From positions 74,903,001-74,967,000 of the forward strand of contig NC_134106.1 in the NCBI RefSeq assembly GCF_040939455.1: a DNA stretch of 64,000 nt, in the 5' to 3' direction. This DNA is from Microcebus murinus (Eukaryota; Chordata; Mammalia; Primates; Cheirogaleidae). This document shows, piece after piece, positions 24,049 to 35,735 of the stretch. The stretch's first letter is position 1. Each line of letters begins with the position of its first letter. A program made the position numbers and the translations under genes. The notes beneath the pieces were generated by a model. That model saw nothing but the letters and a program-made list of their open reading frames with translations, searched no databases and was not told where the DNA came from.

Positions 24049-26744
24049 TGCTCACACACATCCTGCTCACATTTTATTGGTGCTTCCTTCTTACATTTCT
24101 CCTTTCAATCTATGTATCTCCTCCCTGCAAATCTCCACCACCTCCCGGGAGAGGGGACAGTGGCCAGGAGACCCTCAGGGCACCAGGGGTGCCCAGGGCC
24201 GCCTCTGGTGACCTGCCTAAAACCCACCTACTGATCACTGGGGACTAGCGTTAGGGTCCACTTCTGTTTTTCAATATGACGTTTCTTCTCCCCAGGCCCC
24301 AGCTGTCATGCTCCCTGGAGCGTGGGGGGCACGGCGACTAGCACGATGGCCGCAGATGGTGCCTGGAAGGGTTTAATAGTCACGTGTCGGCTTCAGCGAG
24401 ATTTGGAAAAAGTGTTACTTGTACTTTAAATCCATTATTTCGTGGATGTTACTGCTTGAGACAAGGCGAAGTTTAAAACTGAGTTCTTTAAGGCTGATCT
24501 GAAGAGCAGCATCAGGAGGATGGGGTGCGTGGCGGTGGACGAGCTGCCGAGATGTGGGGAGCACTGAAGTGAAGGAACGGTAGTGTTCTGGAGTCTGCCG
24601 ATGCTGCGTCCAAGTTCTGTCTTCCCCACTCATGCTGGGGAACACTGAGCCTCAGATTTCTCTCTGTCAGATGGAATCATGAGGTCTAAATCAGAGGCTT
24701 TGTCTGAAAGATTGGGGTGAAGCTTGAAGGAGAATGTACCGGGCTGTGCCGGAATCCTCTGGGGCCCTCCTGCGGTGGCCCCAGACTCCTAGTGTAGTAG
24801 ACACCCCTCTCACCCTTGCTCACCCGGAAGCCTGTCCGGATCCTGGGAGGCAGCAGGTGAATCCTGGTGGGGACATGGAGGCTCTGCCCGGTGGCGGGGG
24901 CTCCTGATGCATCATAGCCGTCCTTAGCCCTGACTCCGCGGCCACACCACACCTGGAGTGTCATGCTGAAACCACCCTCTCACTCTGGGAGCTTCGGGAC
25001 AAACCCATCTTGGGTCACCCTGGCAGCCGCCAACCCCTGGCAGGGTACAGAGCAGAGGGGCCCTCTTGCACTATGAGACTATACTGGAGCGTGCCTTATG
25101 GAACATTCTAGCAAGAAGGCAGGCAGGCCTCTTGCCTAGATGGTGCTAGAAGGATCTTTATTCAGATATCTGTTGCTAAGGAATGGGGCCGTCTTGTCCA
25201 GAGGCTAGAGTGCAGCATCCACACGGCCACCAGCGCGCCCTCGGTGAGCAGCACACCCAGGTGGGGCCCCTGGCTCTATTGGCATCTCACCTGGATGCTT
25301 CTGGGATACCTAGATCTCTGGAAGCCCCATTTCCCTTTAGGTGATGGTCAGTGTGCATGAGTGTGACATGGTCTAGAAGGGCAGCCAGTGGTCTTGAGTC
25401 TTGGGGAGGAGACAGCCCCATGAGGCCCCACCCAGGACACTGACTTCATCTCCAAGGTGCCTCTGCAGAGACAGGTCTCCAAGTAAACCAGCCCAGGCAA
25501 GCTCCTGTAGATAGAGCGGGTCTGTGCATAGTCGGGGGGTGGGGGATAGCCAGCTGCCATAGTCTCTGTGCATCTGGGGTGGGCAGGCTGGGTCCTGGGG
25601 TATTTGAGGAACCTGCTCCCCTGCGAGGGCCAGAGAGGCCCGTATCTGTTACCTTCCAGCTGCACCAGCACGCGAGGCTTCTCCTGGCTCTGGCTCCCGG
25701 CCTGCGTTTCTACTCACAAACAGGCACAAGAGTTGGAGCGCTGGGCTTCTGGAGATACGCTCCTGCCACCACTCGGGACAACAAAACTACAGCGCAGGAG
25801 TCGGGCACCTGTGCTCCCGGCCCGCTCCTGTTGCATGAACAGCTGCCACGGGGAGACAGGCCACAGCACCCCCCAGAACAGTGCCGTAACCGTGTAGGGG
25901 GCTGGGGCTTGCTTTAGCCAAAACCTTTCTTCATCGGCCCTTCTAAGAGTACTGTGCTTGCAAGACATTTTCCTTGTTCGTCACTCGTAATGTGCCGGGA
26001 GAGACACGAGGGGCTGTGATTCTGCCTTTTCTTTTCTGACACCCCAGCCACCTCCTGGTCCACATCCAGCGAAGCCCTTGGTCTCGAGGTGCCCTGTGGC
26101 TGCATGGCTGAGATGGATGAAGCTGGGAGGTGGCCCTCTCTGATCTCCCGACTCCAGGCCTGGAGCATGAGCAGCCTTGGCCTTGACACCAGACACCTTT
26201 CCTGAGCCACCGTGGCCCAGGGGACATTGGCAGATGGCACAGTGGGCACGGAGCAAGCACAGGCCCTGCTGCCCCAAGCCTGGCTCAGACCCCAAGGGAG
26301 CTGCACACCCGCAGGGACCCCTGCTCCAGGCCCTGGGAGCCTCGCTCCCACCCCTAAGAAACAGGCTTCCACCAGCACAGTTCGGGGGGGTCAAAGGCGC
26401 TGCATCTGGGATGGGGTGCAGTATAGACGGAAGCGGGTGCTGTGTAGGCTCCACGGCTGTCTCTCAGCAAAGTGTGCTCTGTGGCCAGCTGGCAGGTGTG
26501 TTCCTAAACCTCTGTCCACCTGTGCTGGACCTGAATTTTAGGTCTGCAACATGGTACTTATCCTACCGGCTCAACTGCCCCTGCTAGCCTGGAACAGCTC
26601 GACGAACTGCGATTTCAGTGGAGAGAGGCAGGCAGGGCTCCAGCCCAGGACAGCGGGGTGTGGACGCTCAGTCCCAGCAACAAGCCCAAGGTTTCCAGAG
26701 TGACCCAAAGGAAGCAGGCCAGGCCCAGACCCTCCCACCCCTCG
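24049..26744. other. Unique GC-rich sequence, no gene found
   Basis: Open frames up to 157 codons (25914-26454, minus, several frames overlapping) match nothing I know. No repeat assigned. T-rich 24060-24120 only. Confidence 0.4.
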
Positions 26745-26796
26745 CCACCCTGCCACACACTGGCATGCACACAGAGACACGCACATCCACACACGC
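26745..26796 (+). repeat. CA-rich low-complexity, left part of a split array
   Basis: 'ccacacactggcatgcacac' followed by 'agagacacgcacatccacac' up to the LTR start. Similar CA-rich text continues beyond the MaLR element at 28331, so this is probably one array split by insertion. Confidence 0.7.
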
Positions 26797-28330
26797 TATG
26801 GTTTGAATGCTCTTCCCTTCAAAACTCTCTTGAAACTTCAAATTGAAGGTATTTGGCTGATGAAATATTCAAGCAGCAAAGCATTCAGGCTGCTGCATGG
26901 CTACTTTTAACTGCTTGCATTAAGCTGTGAGAGGCTTGAAGCTGGAATTTATAATCAAAAGAGTAACAAAGGGAGAGATTTGGAAACTCTCAGCCTGGCC
27001 ACATAAACAGTGAAAAAGCCTGTTTGAGAGAAGAAACCATTCCCCAAAGCAATTAGTTCGCACAGAAGGGAGCCAGGTGCTATTCCTCAAGACAAGGGGA
27101 AAAAGACCCTGAAGGCATTTCAGAGATCTTTGAGGCCACCCCTCCCATCACAGGCCCAGGGCCCAGGAGGGCAGGATGGTTTTGGGGATGGGCTGGAGGC
27201 ACCTTCCAGAGGCCACCTCAGAACTCTGCTTCCTAATTCCAGTGCTTCTCAGCCAATGCAGCTGTGGCTCAAGCAGCCCCAGGTGTGGACTGATCCGCCA
27301 TTCAAGAAGATACGAGCCATCAGCCTTGGTGGCATCTACATGGTGCTAGTTCTGCAGGCACAGAGAATGCAAAAGCTGTGGATGCTTTGCAGCCTCCACC
27401 CAGATTTCAAAGAGTGCCATCAAAAGCCAGTGGGTTTAGGCAGGGACTTATCACAAGGGTGGAGCCACCACGGAGAGCCCCCAGTAGGGAAAAGGGAAAA
27501 TGTGAGGCTGGAGCTGCCTCAGAGTCCCCACCCCAGGGCCACATCTAGTGGAGCCATGGGAGTGGGACTGCCACCAAGACCAAGGACTGTAGAGTTACCA
27601 GTGTGCAGCACTAGCCTGGGAGAGCTGAAGCATGGGCTGAGCCCAGGAGAGCCGTGGGGGTCAAGTTGCTCAAAACTTGGGCGTCCCAAACCCCACACCC
27701 GTGAGCACAGGATGCCAGACTCGGGGTCGAGGGAGATTATGCTCCAGCTTTAGTATTTAATGTCTGCCTCTTGGGCTTCAGACTTGCTTGGGGCATGCTA
27801 CTCCTTTCTTTTGGCCTCTTCCTCCCTTTGGGGATGGGATGCCTGTACCACCATTGTACCTTGGAAATAGATAACTTGTTTTGGTCTCGGGGATGGGACT
27901 TTGGACTTTTGAGTTGGTGCTAGAATGAGGTAAGATTTTGGGGCTGTGGAGATGGAATAAATGTATTTGTATGAAAAAAGAAAATGAATTTTGGGGGTGC
28001 AGGTGCAGAATAATATGGTTTGAATGCTTGTTCCCTCTAAAACTCATGTTGAAACTTAATCCCCAGTGTGTAACAGTAGGGGACGGCGGGGGTCGGGGGG
28101 AAGGGCTTTAAGATGTGATTGTATCATGAGGGCTCTACTCTCATAAATGGATTAACCCATTCATGGACGAATGGCTTCAAGATTAATGGGCTATCACAGG
28201 AGTGGGACTGGTGGCTTTGTAAAAGGAGGAAGAGAGACTGGAGGTAACATGCTCAGCCCCCTCATCATGTGACACCCTGTGCCACCTGCAGAGTCCCCAT
28301 CAGCAACAAGGCCCTCACCAGGCCTTCTTC
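26797..28330 (+). mobile_element. ERVL-MaLR element (MST/THE1-like): LTR, internal region, LTR
   Basis: Starts 'ctatggtttgaatgctcttc', the MaLR LTR start, but only about 70 bp of the 5' LTR remain. Sequence from about 26868 to 28010 follows MST/THE1 internal text ('caagcagcaaagcattcagg', 'ggcatttcagagatctttga', 'gacttgcttggggcatgcta', 'ggactttggacttttgagtt'). A second LTR begins at about 28015 ('atatggtttgaatgcttgtt') and decays by 28330 without a clear end. MaLR internal regions encode no functional retroviral proteins, and a 207-codon open frame at 27130-27753 is therefore accidental. Fossil, not autonomous. Confidence 0.85.
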
Positions 28331-28577
28331 ATGGTAAGCACACATAGGCACACTCACGTGTACACAAGTAGATAGACACAGACATGCACGTTTATGTCTA
28401 TAGTACAAACTATAGCACACATACCTGTACATACAGAGAGACACTCAAACTCATGTACACACACATATACAGGCAAGCACACACAGGCAAACTCACATGT
28501 ACACAAGTACATAGACACAGACATGCACACTCACACATACCCTTATATACATACAACACTTAAACTCATGTACACAC
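28331..28577 (+). repeat. CA-rich minisatellite-like array
   Basis: Two imperfect higher-order copies: 'cacactcacgtgtacacaag' plus 'tagatagacacagacatgca' (from about 28351) recurs as 'caaactcacatgtacacaag' plus 'tacatagacacagacatgca' (from about 28491), a period near 140 bp. An internal copy of an LTR end occurs at 28405-28421. Confidence 0.8.
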
Positions 28578-29013
28578 AATACTGTCATAATCTACTTAGT
28601 GTTGCTATAAGAGGATACCTGAGACTGAGTAGTTTAAGGAAAAACTAAGTTTACTTGGCTCATGATTCTGGTGGCAGGAAAGCCCGAGATTGGGCATCTG
28701 CATGTGGGGAGGGCCTCCGGCTGCTTCCAGTCATGGCAGAGGGGGAGGGGAGCTGGCATGTGCAGGGATCATGTGATGAGAGAGGAAGTGGGGGTGGAGG
28801 GGTGGAGAGGGAGGTGCCAGGCTCTTTTTAACAACCAGCTCTCATGAGAGCGAATGGAGTGAGAACCCACTCAATCCGGAGGGAGGGCATTAATCTATTC
28901 ATAAGGGATCCACTCCCATGACCCAAACACCTCTCACTAGGCCCCATCTCCAACATTGGGGGTCAAATTTCAACATGAGATTTGGAAGGGACAAATATAC
29001 AAACTATAGCACA
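28578..29013 (-). mobile_element. MaLR solo LTR
   Basis: Reverse-oriented LTR: 'gttgctataagaggatacct', 'gagactgagtagtttaagga', 'ctctcatgagagcgaatgga', 'cctctcactaggccccatct', 'ggtcaaatttcaacatgaga', ending 'tacaaactatagca'. It lies inside the CA-rich array. Confidence 0.88.
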
Positions 29014-29136
29014 CACACATATGTAGGCACACACACACTCACTCATGTACACACACATAGACAAGCACACACACAAGACACACTCATGCTAACTCATACA
29101 CACACACATCTACAGACACACACACCCCCACACCAT
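29011..29136 (+). repeat. CA-rich low-complexity, right part of the split array
   Basis: Continuous CA-rich text with 'gtaggcacacacacactcac' and 'tcatgtacacacacatagac', echoing the units at 28331-28577. Ends at 'cacacacacaccccca'. Confidence 0.85.
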
Positions 29137-32100
29137 CAACAGAGCCTGGCTGGTAGACAGTGATGGCCTTGCCAAGAGAGACTTCTCTTTGTCATCCCCT
29201 CCTGTTCCTCTTGGGCACCAAGGGGCATAGCTGAGAACTGGACTGGGGGTGGCAGAGTCCCCAGGCAGATATTTCCCAGTTAGGGGCTCAGCAATGGGGA
29301 ATCGCCCAGTTGTGCCTGGTGGCATCAGGCCCACTGTTGTGGGCACAAGGCGCACCGTGACACATCCTCTGGCCAGGTGTGTCCCTCCACATGGAGGCCG
29401 CTTGTCCTCCCTTATCTCCCTGTAGCTGTCCCAGCACCTCTGGCCATAGCGGGACCCTCACTCCAGCTGGCAATCCTGGAGCCTTGCTCCCCTTTTCACA
29501 GGACAGGGCATGAGTGGTGGTCACAGGGGGGCGGGCAAGAGAAGGGACTCTCAGAGGACCCTGCAGCCCATAGGAGAGAACAGGAAATATTGAATCCAGG
29601 TCATCCACTGTCCAGTCCCCCACAGACTGGAGGGGCATCTCCTTCTGGGCCACCAACCTCAGGGCCCAGTCTCAGTGGTAGGAGCCGGTAGACTGTCCCT
29701 CCAGGAGTCTGCAGCAGGTCAGAGGACCAGCACTGACTCCTGCTGTCCCCAGCCTGCTGCACAAGACAGACTCACCAGTGAAGGCGAGGTCACTAGCCCC
29801 ACCCAGGTCTGGGCTGCTCTGTTCTCTCCCCCTAATGCCAGGCCCTGCAGCCACGAGAATGAGGCACCAGGAGGGTCCAGCCTCAGTCAGTCCCTCCCTT
29901 GTGGTCAGAGGTGCTGGGTGAGTTACCAGAAAAGGCACAAGAAAAAGCAGTGACTGCTGCCCCAGCCACAGGTGCTCTTGGATGCCAACCACCAGCTGTG
30001 CTGTGGGATCCCCCCCTCCTCCTGCCCACGGCCGACAGCCTCCCATTGCTGTGTCTGATCCCCTCCACGCGGCGCTGGCGGCCCTTACACCTGTCCCTCT
30101 GGGCGCCAGGCCTTCCTCTCTGTATCCCCAAATGCATTAAGGTAAGACATTGGTCTCCCACTTTAGCCATAAAAAAAAAAGTAAAAGAAAAAAGGACAGA
30201 TCCTTATAATTGCATGGTTTTTCTAATTATTTTGCTTTGTTTTTGTTTTCTTAACATTTTCCAGATCAAAGTCTTAGGCAGGAGTCCCTCTGTCCTTGAT
30301 CAGAGAAAATCCCAGGGTGATTCTAAAAATGTTACACGAGGAAAAAAGTAGAGGCTACTGGCATTCCCTTGAGGTTGAGAATGAAAGAAAACTCACAGGG
30401 TAAAAGAATGAAAGTTACCTGGGGTGGGGTCACTGGTCAGTTGAGCTCAGATGAAGTGGGTTTGTCTTAAGAATTAAAAAATTAATGGCAATTCTTGATT
30501 TACCTGGTTTGGTCTTTAGGAACCTTGGCATGGAATTGTCCAGGGAAAAATGTATGTATTTGTTGGAAATGTTCCTGTTACAGGGGAAAGAGGACCCTAT
30601 TCATTCACAGGGGACACTACCAGCTCCAGACCCCTCCTTCTCCACCCACTCTGAGGTCATCCTCTGGCTCCATCTGGGGACGAGCCCCACCTTGCTAGTT
30701 CAGGCCTGGGCTGTCGTGGGCGTTGGAAGGCCTTCCAGAGAGGGGCATCCACCTGAGATCAAAGGCCTTAACAGATGTTGGCCAGCTGCACCCACGAACC
30801 AAGGCATGGCGCTCAGACCTGGGGGTCCCTCGTGCATAAGATCGTCCTTCATAGATGAAAGATTGGCCAAGGGCACCTGTAGCCTTAGGCCTCAGGGAGG
30901 ACCCAAAGTAAAGGCGGAGCAAGGTAAAGCGTGCACGTTTGGGCTCAGGAAAGGCAGACTCTGGTGCAGGGAAATTTCCTTTTCTGCCCTCCCATCACCA
31001 CCACCCCTGTGGCCCTCATCAGGGCAGACACCCAGCCTGGCCCTTCATCCCAGCCTGCTGCAGTCAGTCGACTTAATGAGGTAGCTTATTAAATGGCTGC
31101 TTCATTTTCTATGGGATAAAACCAGGCCATGAAAGTCATTACCTGTGAGGGACAAAAAGCAAATACACACATACATACGTGCACACATGTACACACATAC
31201 ACACACACGATCGTTGTATGTTGTGGAAGGCAGTTCATGCCGATGAAAGAAACTGAAAACACTTGGAGAGAAATCCCAGTCGCTGGCGTAACGTTCCTGT
31301 CACAGAAGGGGCAAAGCCCAGGGGGGGCAGGGTGCCCCATTAGTAGGTCTGTGGTTGAATCACAGGATGTGTTTCATTTTATCCCAAAATTATCAAAGAG
31401 GGCCATTGGTGTTGGATATGCAGATTTCCTGTAGACACTACGGATCACAAAAGAGAATGTACCCACCTCTGGACCACGATGTGGAGAAAACCTACCCAGC
31501 TGGAGAGGGGGAGAGGCCATCTACGGGAGCCGAGAAAATCTCCGCGAGAAAGCAGAAGTAGCCCACTTTACTTTTTCTCTAAACTGACAAATTTGACTTG
31601 TCAGATGCAAGTTCAACTTGTGGACAATCCACTCAAGACTGATAATCGCCACAGCAACCGTGGCGTCACGTGATTACGCAGAAGCCGTAGAGACGGGAGA
31701 GCAGCTTCCCAGACTGCTTCTCTCCTGGTGAGTTCTGCAATGTCAGCCTAACTAGCAAGGCTGGGATGGGGACCTTGGTCTACGTAATTGGCAGACATTC
31801 TTAAAAAAGAACAAAGATGATTTAGCACCTTCTCTTCCTATTCTCGAGGCTGTGCCAGGACAGGGCCCCGAGGTGGCGTCTCCTCGCCCTCCCTCCTGGC
31901 TGGCCACGCTCCAAGCAGCGCTTATAAATGCGTTTCTTTGTCGAGTCACGTCTGGAGAAAAACTCAGATTCTTCTCTTGAAGCTTTCAAAATATCAGAAA
32001 CAGGTGAGGAAAAAGAAGCCAGGAACACATTTCAGAACTATCCCGATTCCTTTTGTAATTAGTATTATAAATTTCAACTTCTTTCCTTCCCAAGTACTTC

Positions 32101-34129
32101 TCCCTACAAAATACAATGTACTTAAAGCTTCCATCCAGAACACATTTTGTTCTTATGCTAGAAAATGCTGTCCCCTGTCAAGGCACAGTTCTCTCTGCCG
32201 TGTTTGATGCAGGTCTGGAGACTGACGAGGATGTCATTATCACTGGCTTGCTGAAGACGTTGGTGACTCCCAGGGCCAGGAGGCAGCAGGGCTGTTTGCC
32301 CAGGTGGACCCTGCCCGGTGGGGCTCAGTGGCTGCTGTCCCCACAGGTGGCTGCCTTTCACAAGAAGAGGGCTGCCCTCTCCACTGCCGGGCATCAGCCT
32401 GTGGAAATCCGTGCCCAGGCAGCTCAGGTGGCTCAGGAGCAGCTTGTCCAAGTCGCAAGCACTTTGCTTTGTCTGCCCAGGGACAATTGCCCCATTGTCT
32501 TCAGGCTAATGAGGTTTTTGGTCAAAACACAATGATTTCAAACATCTCACGGGCCTCTTTGCCCTTCATTTGGGATATCAATGCCTGTAGGATTGCCTCC
32601 TCTGAGTCTGTCCAGGGGAGTTGGTGCATGGGGGTGCGTTATAATGAACTCCGTTGGCCGCTGCTGCCTGCCAGGAGGGACCCCAGCTCCCAACCAAACT
32701 GTGTGTGAGTGTGTGGGAGCTGCGGAAATGAACAAAAACCAACCAAACAAGAACAAACAAAGGCTATGTATTCGGAGACCGCCTTAGCTATGGGCTCCCA
32801 GCACTTGTGCTTTGGCAGAGGCACGGAGGCAGGCAGGGGACTGGGAAAACCTCGTAGAGGACAGAAGGGAACGGCTTGGGGAAATCGAAGGTGGGCTACT
32901 AGGAATGGGGCCTCCTGTGTGAGTGGTTAGGGGGCAGGTTTGGCTCTGGCTGGTTGGTCCTAAGTTGGAAGGGGACAAAAATAGGGCATCGGCCAGTTAC
33001 TCGTCAAGCCCTAGACGTTTGGGGCTGATTGCCATAGGGGCTGTGGTTTGGCTTCCTGGATTGATGGCTGCTGATTGAGGGTCAGAGTTCTTTCTTTCTA
33101 TATGCTCTGGACATTGTCTGTTCTTATATTCACTCTGTCAGAGTGTGTACAAGGCTGTCTTCTTCCAGAACCTGCTTGAAATTAATGGGAGGTCGAACAG
33201 ATGGGTGTGGGGAGGGAGAGTCCTCTTGCTATACAAATAGGCACAGGTGGAATTCAGTATGCCTTTGCAAGAACTGGGTTCTAGGGGTTCTGCACCAACT
33301 GCTCCCCTGGCCCAGCTGATGTCTCTATACCTCAAAGCTTGAGCACCTTTCTCGGGCACTGCTGGGAATTAGGGATGGTATGTTGGAGGCCAATGTTTGG
33401 CACTGTGAGTGGAAACCGTGAACTGGGGCAAGTTGGCCCCCGACACCCAGGTGAGGATTCTCTTTGCTCTCTGCTTCCCCCGTCCGAGGGGGCCATGTCT
33501 CTACCACCCCACTCACCACCCCTACTGCAGGGTCTTATCTTCATATTTACTGCTTTTTTCCAGGGGGAGGGTTACTGAAAAGTCAGTCCAGGTTCGTTTA
33601 TATTTAACTGGGAGACAAAACCTAAAGACAAGAGCTGAGTCCCTGGTTGGGAATGCCAGACACCTTGCAGCAGGTGGTGGTTCTGCAACGCCCGGGACCA
33701 CATGGCAGCCAACTCCACCCACACGTCAGGCGGGCGACAGCATTTCCAGACATACTCCTTGTTTGGACGAGGAGTTCGTGCCCCCGGTAGCATTCCTTCA
33801 AGCAGCAAAACGATTCTAGATCTTTCCAGGGGTTACAGACTGGAGGCTCAGGGGCTAGGCAGTCTGGAGATGTGCTTTGTTTGGCACACATGCACTTGAA
33901 GCTTTTAAAGGACCTGTCAAGATCTAAAAGTCAAGAGCTGACCTTTAACATTCAAAAGAAAATCTATATTTTCCAACTTCACTTGGAAAATGGGATGACC
34001 CGGCAATGCTTGGCCATCTTCCCACCTGCAGATGCTCAGAAGAGTAACAGCTGCCCCGCTGAGAGGAGCCACCTGTTCGCTTCCTCACCACAATCTTGTC
34101 TGGCCTGCAGTTCCCTCTTGTACGTCACG
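29137..34129. other. Long unique stretch, no gene supported
   Basis: Contains a CA/TG microsatellite (31164-31210), a small hairpin with an E-box (31647-31673), CAAA-rich low complexity at 32725-32760, and an exon-like boundary pair near 30141 and 30264. Open frames up to 199 codons (30485-31084) match nothing known. No repeats recognised with confidence. Confidence 0.4.
31164..31210 (+). repeat. CA/TACA microsatellite
   Basis: 'acacacatacatacgtgcac' followed by further ACAC/ATACAC units. Imperfect. Confidence 0.85.
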
Positions 34130-34478
34130 GTTGTGGACTGACTGCTGGTGTCCTGCCAGACTCATGTGTTGAAATTCTCACCCCCAAGGTAATGGTGTTA
34201 GGAACTGGGGCCTTTGGGAGGTGATTAGGCCATGAGGATGAAGCCCTCATGAACGGGATTAGCACCCTTAGAAAAGAGACTCCAGAGAGCCGTCTCGCTC
34301 TCTTTCTACCAAATGTGGGAATGAGACTTTGCAGTCTGCAAACTGAAAGAGAGCCCTCACCCAAACCCAAACGTGCTGGCCCTGATCTTGGACCTCTGGC
34401 CTCCAGAACTGTGAGGACTGATTTCTTGTGGTTTACAGGCCACCCAGTCTATGGTCTGTGATATTCTGTTGCAGCAGC
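34130..34478 (+). mobile_element. MaLR/MLT-type solo LTR
   Basis: 'actcatgtgttgaaattctc', 'gtgttaggaactggggcctt', 'tgggaggtgattaggccatg', 'tcatgaacgggattagcacc', 'ctccagaactgtgaggactg' and 'ttacaggccacccagtctat' run in the canonical order of an ERVL-MaLR LTR. Roughly 350 bp, ends at 'tgttgcagcagcccc'. Confidence 0.88.
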
Positions 34479-34885
34479 CCCCACTGACTACGCCAGTCAC
34501 CTACAAGGCCCGCTGGGCATTTGACCCAGAACAGCTCATCTGCGAAAAGCCTCATGATCCCTTTTCCCAGAAGTTTTTGTTTCCGGTGGCTTCATGGGGG
34601 GATTCTGGGGAAAGGAGAAACAAGAATAGAGTAGGTGTAGAGCAACCTCACGCGCTTAACCTGGTCTCCCTGGACTGAGATGGGTGGGAATGTTTCCTGG
34701 GACCCCTCTTTCTTGTCCCCTCCTCTTTCCATGAGAAATGCCTCCTCTTGTCTCCTAAACAAAGGGAACTGCTGAGGAAGGAAGGGCTGAATGTCCACTG
34801 TGTTGCACAGCCCAGAGTGGGTGCCCGAGAGATTGATGTGAGTGGCTGGTTACTACTGCATGCCAGGCCTAACAGGAGGCGGTGG
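34479..34885. other. Unique sequence, no recognised feature
   Basis: No repeat, exon or RNA gene recognised. Confidence 0.3.
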
Positions 34886-34980
34886 GTGATTCAGGCACCA
34901 GTTTCAGAGTCAGGTATGGGACTTTAGGTATGGCCCTCACAGGGCCTCAGTTTCCTCATCTTACAATGGTATATGATTCC
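34886..34980 (+). repeat. MIR SINE fragment
   Basis: 'cctcacagggcctcagtttc' followed by 'ctcatcttacaatgg' is MIR core. Confidence 0.75.
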
Positions 34981-35059
34981 TAGTTCCCAAGTCTATAAGG
35001 CTCCCCTGGGCAAGTGTAAAATGTGGCTGTTAGGGAATATTGTTGACTGCTAATCGTAC

Positions 35060-35395
35060 CCATCAGGATAGGCTGCTGCTGCTGTAGCAGTAAATGACCC
35101 CCAAACTCAGCGTCTGCACCCAGCACACATTCATCTCTCTTATCTCTCCCGCATGCCACATGCCTGTCTTGGATCAGCAAGGTCCTGTTGTCTGCTACCT
35201 CCACTCAAGGATGCCAGGTGATAGAGTGTCATCAGTCTCTGTGGTGGGGGAAGGTGACACGGTGTATCAAACCCTGGGCTTGAAGGCCATGCCTCAGAAG
35301 GGACGCCATTACCTCAACTCACATTTCAATGGCCAAAGTAAGGCACAAGCCAAACATATTCTAACTGCAAGGAATATGGCCCCAAGCCTATGACT
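35060..35395 (-). mobile_element. MLT-like LTR fragment
   Basis: 'tagcagtaaatgacccccaa' then 'actcagcgtctgcacccagc' resembles the 'aacaaaccaccccaaaactcagtggct' start of a common reverse-oriented LTR. 'catttcaatggccaaagtaa' and 'aaggaatatggccccaagcc' match its far end. Strongly decayed; same family as 54385-54900. Confidence 0.5.
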
Positions 35396-35401
35396 CCAAG
35401 T

Positions 35402-35735
35402 GCCATTGTCTTAATCTATTTGGGCTGCTATAACAAAACACCACTGAGTGGATGGAGCATAAACAACAGAAATTTATTCCTCACCATTCCAGAGGCTGGG
35501 AAGTCCAAGGCGCTGGCAGATTTGGCGTCTGGTGAGGACCTGTTTCCTGTTTTATAGATGGTACCTTCTCGCCGTGCCCTCACCTGGTGGAAGGGGCAGA
35601 GAAGCTCTCTGGGTTCTCTTTTATAAGAGCACTAATCCCATCCATGAAGGTGGAGCCCTCACGACCTAATCACTTCCTAACACCAGCACACTGGGGTGAG
35701 GCTTCTACATGGGAATTCTAGGGGGACCTCAGCAG
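35402..35735 (-). mobile_element. MaLR/MLT-type solo LTR
   Basis: 'gtcttaatctatttgggctg', 'ctataacaaaacaccactga', 'agaggctgggaagtccaagg', 'cttttataagagcactaatc' and 'ccctcacgacctaatcactt' give a reverse LTR of the same type as 34130-34478, in the opposite orientation and about 1 kb away. Confidence 0.88.

Noticed and set aside
27130..27753. 207-codon open frame on the plus strand
   Set aside because: It lies in MaLR internal sequence, which does not encode functional proteins. The frame matches no retroviral domain.
28331..29136. CRISPR-like array
   Set aside because: The spaced repeats are CA-rich minisatellite units of variable length in a mammalian genome, without regular repeat-spacer structure.
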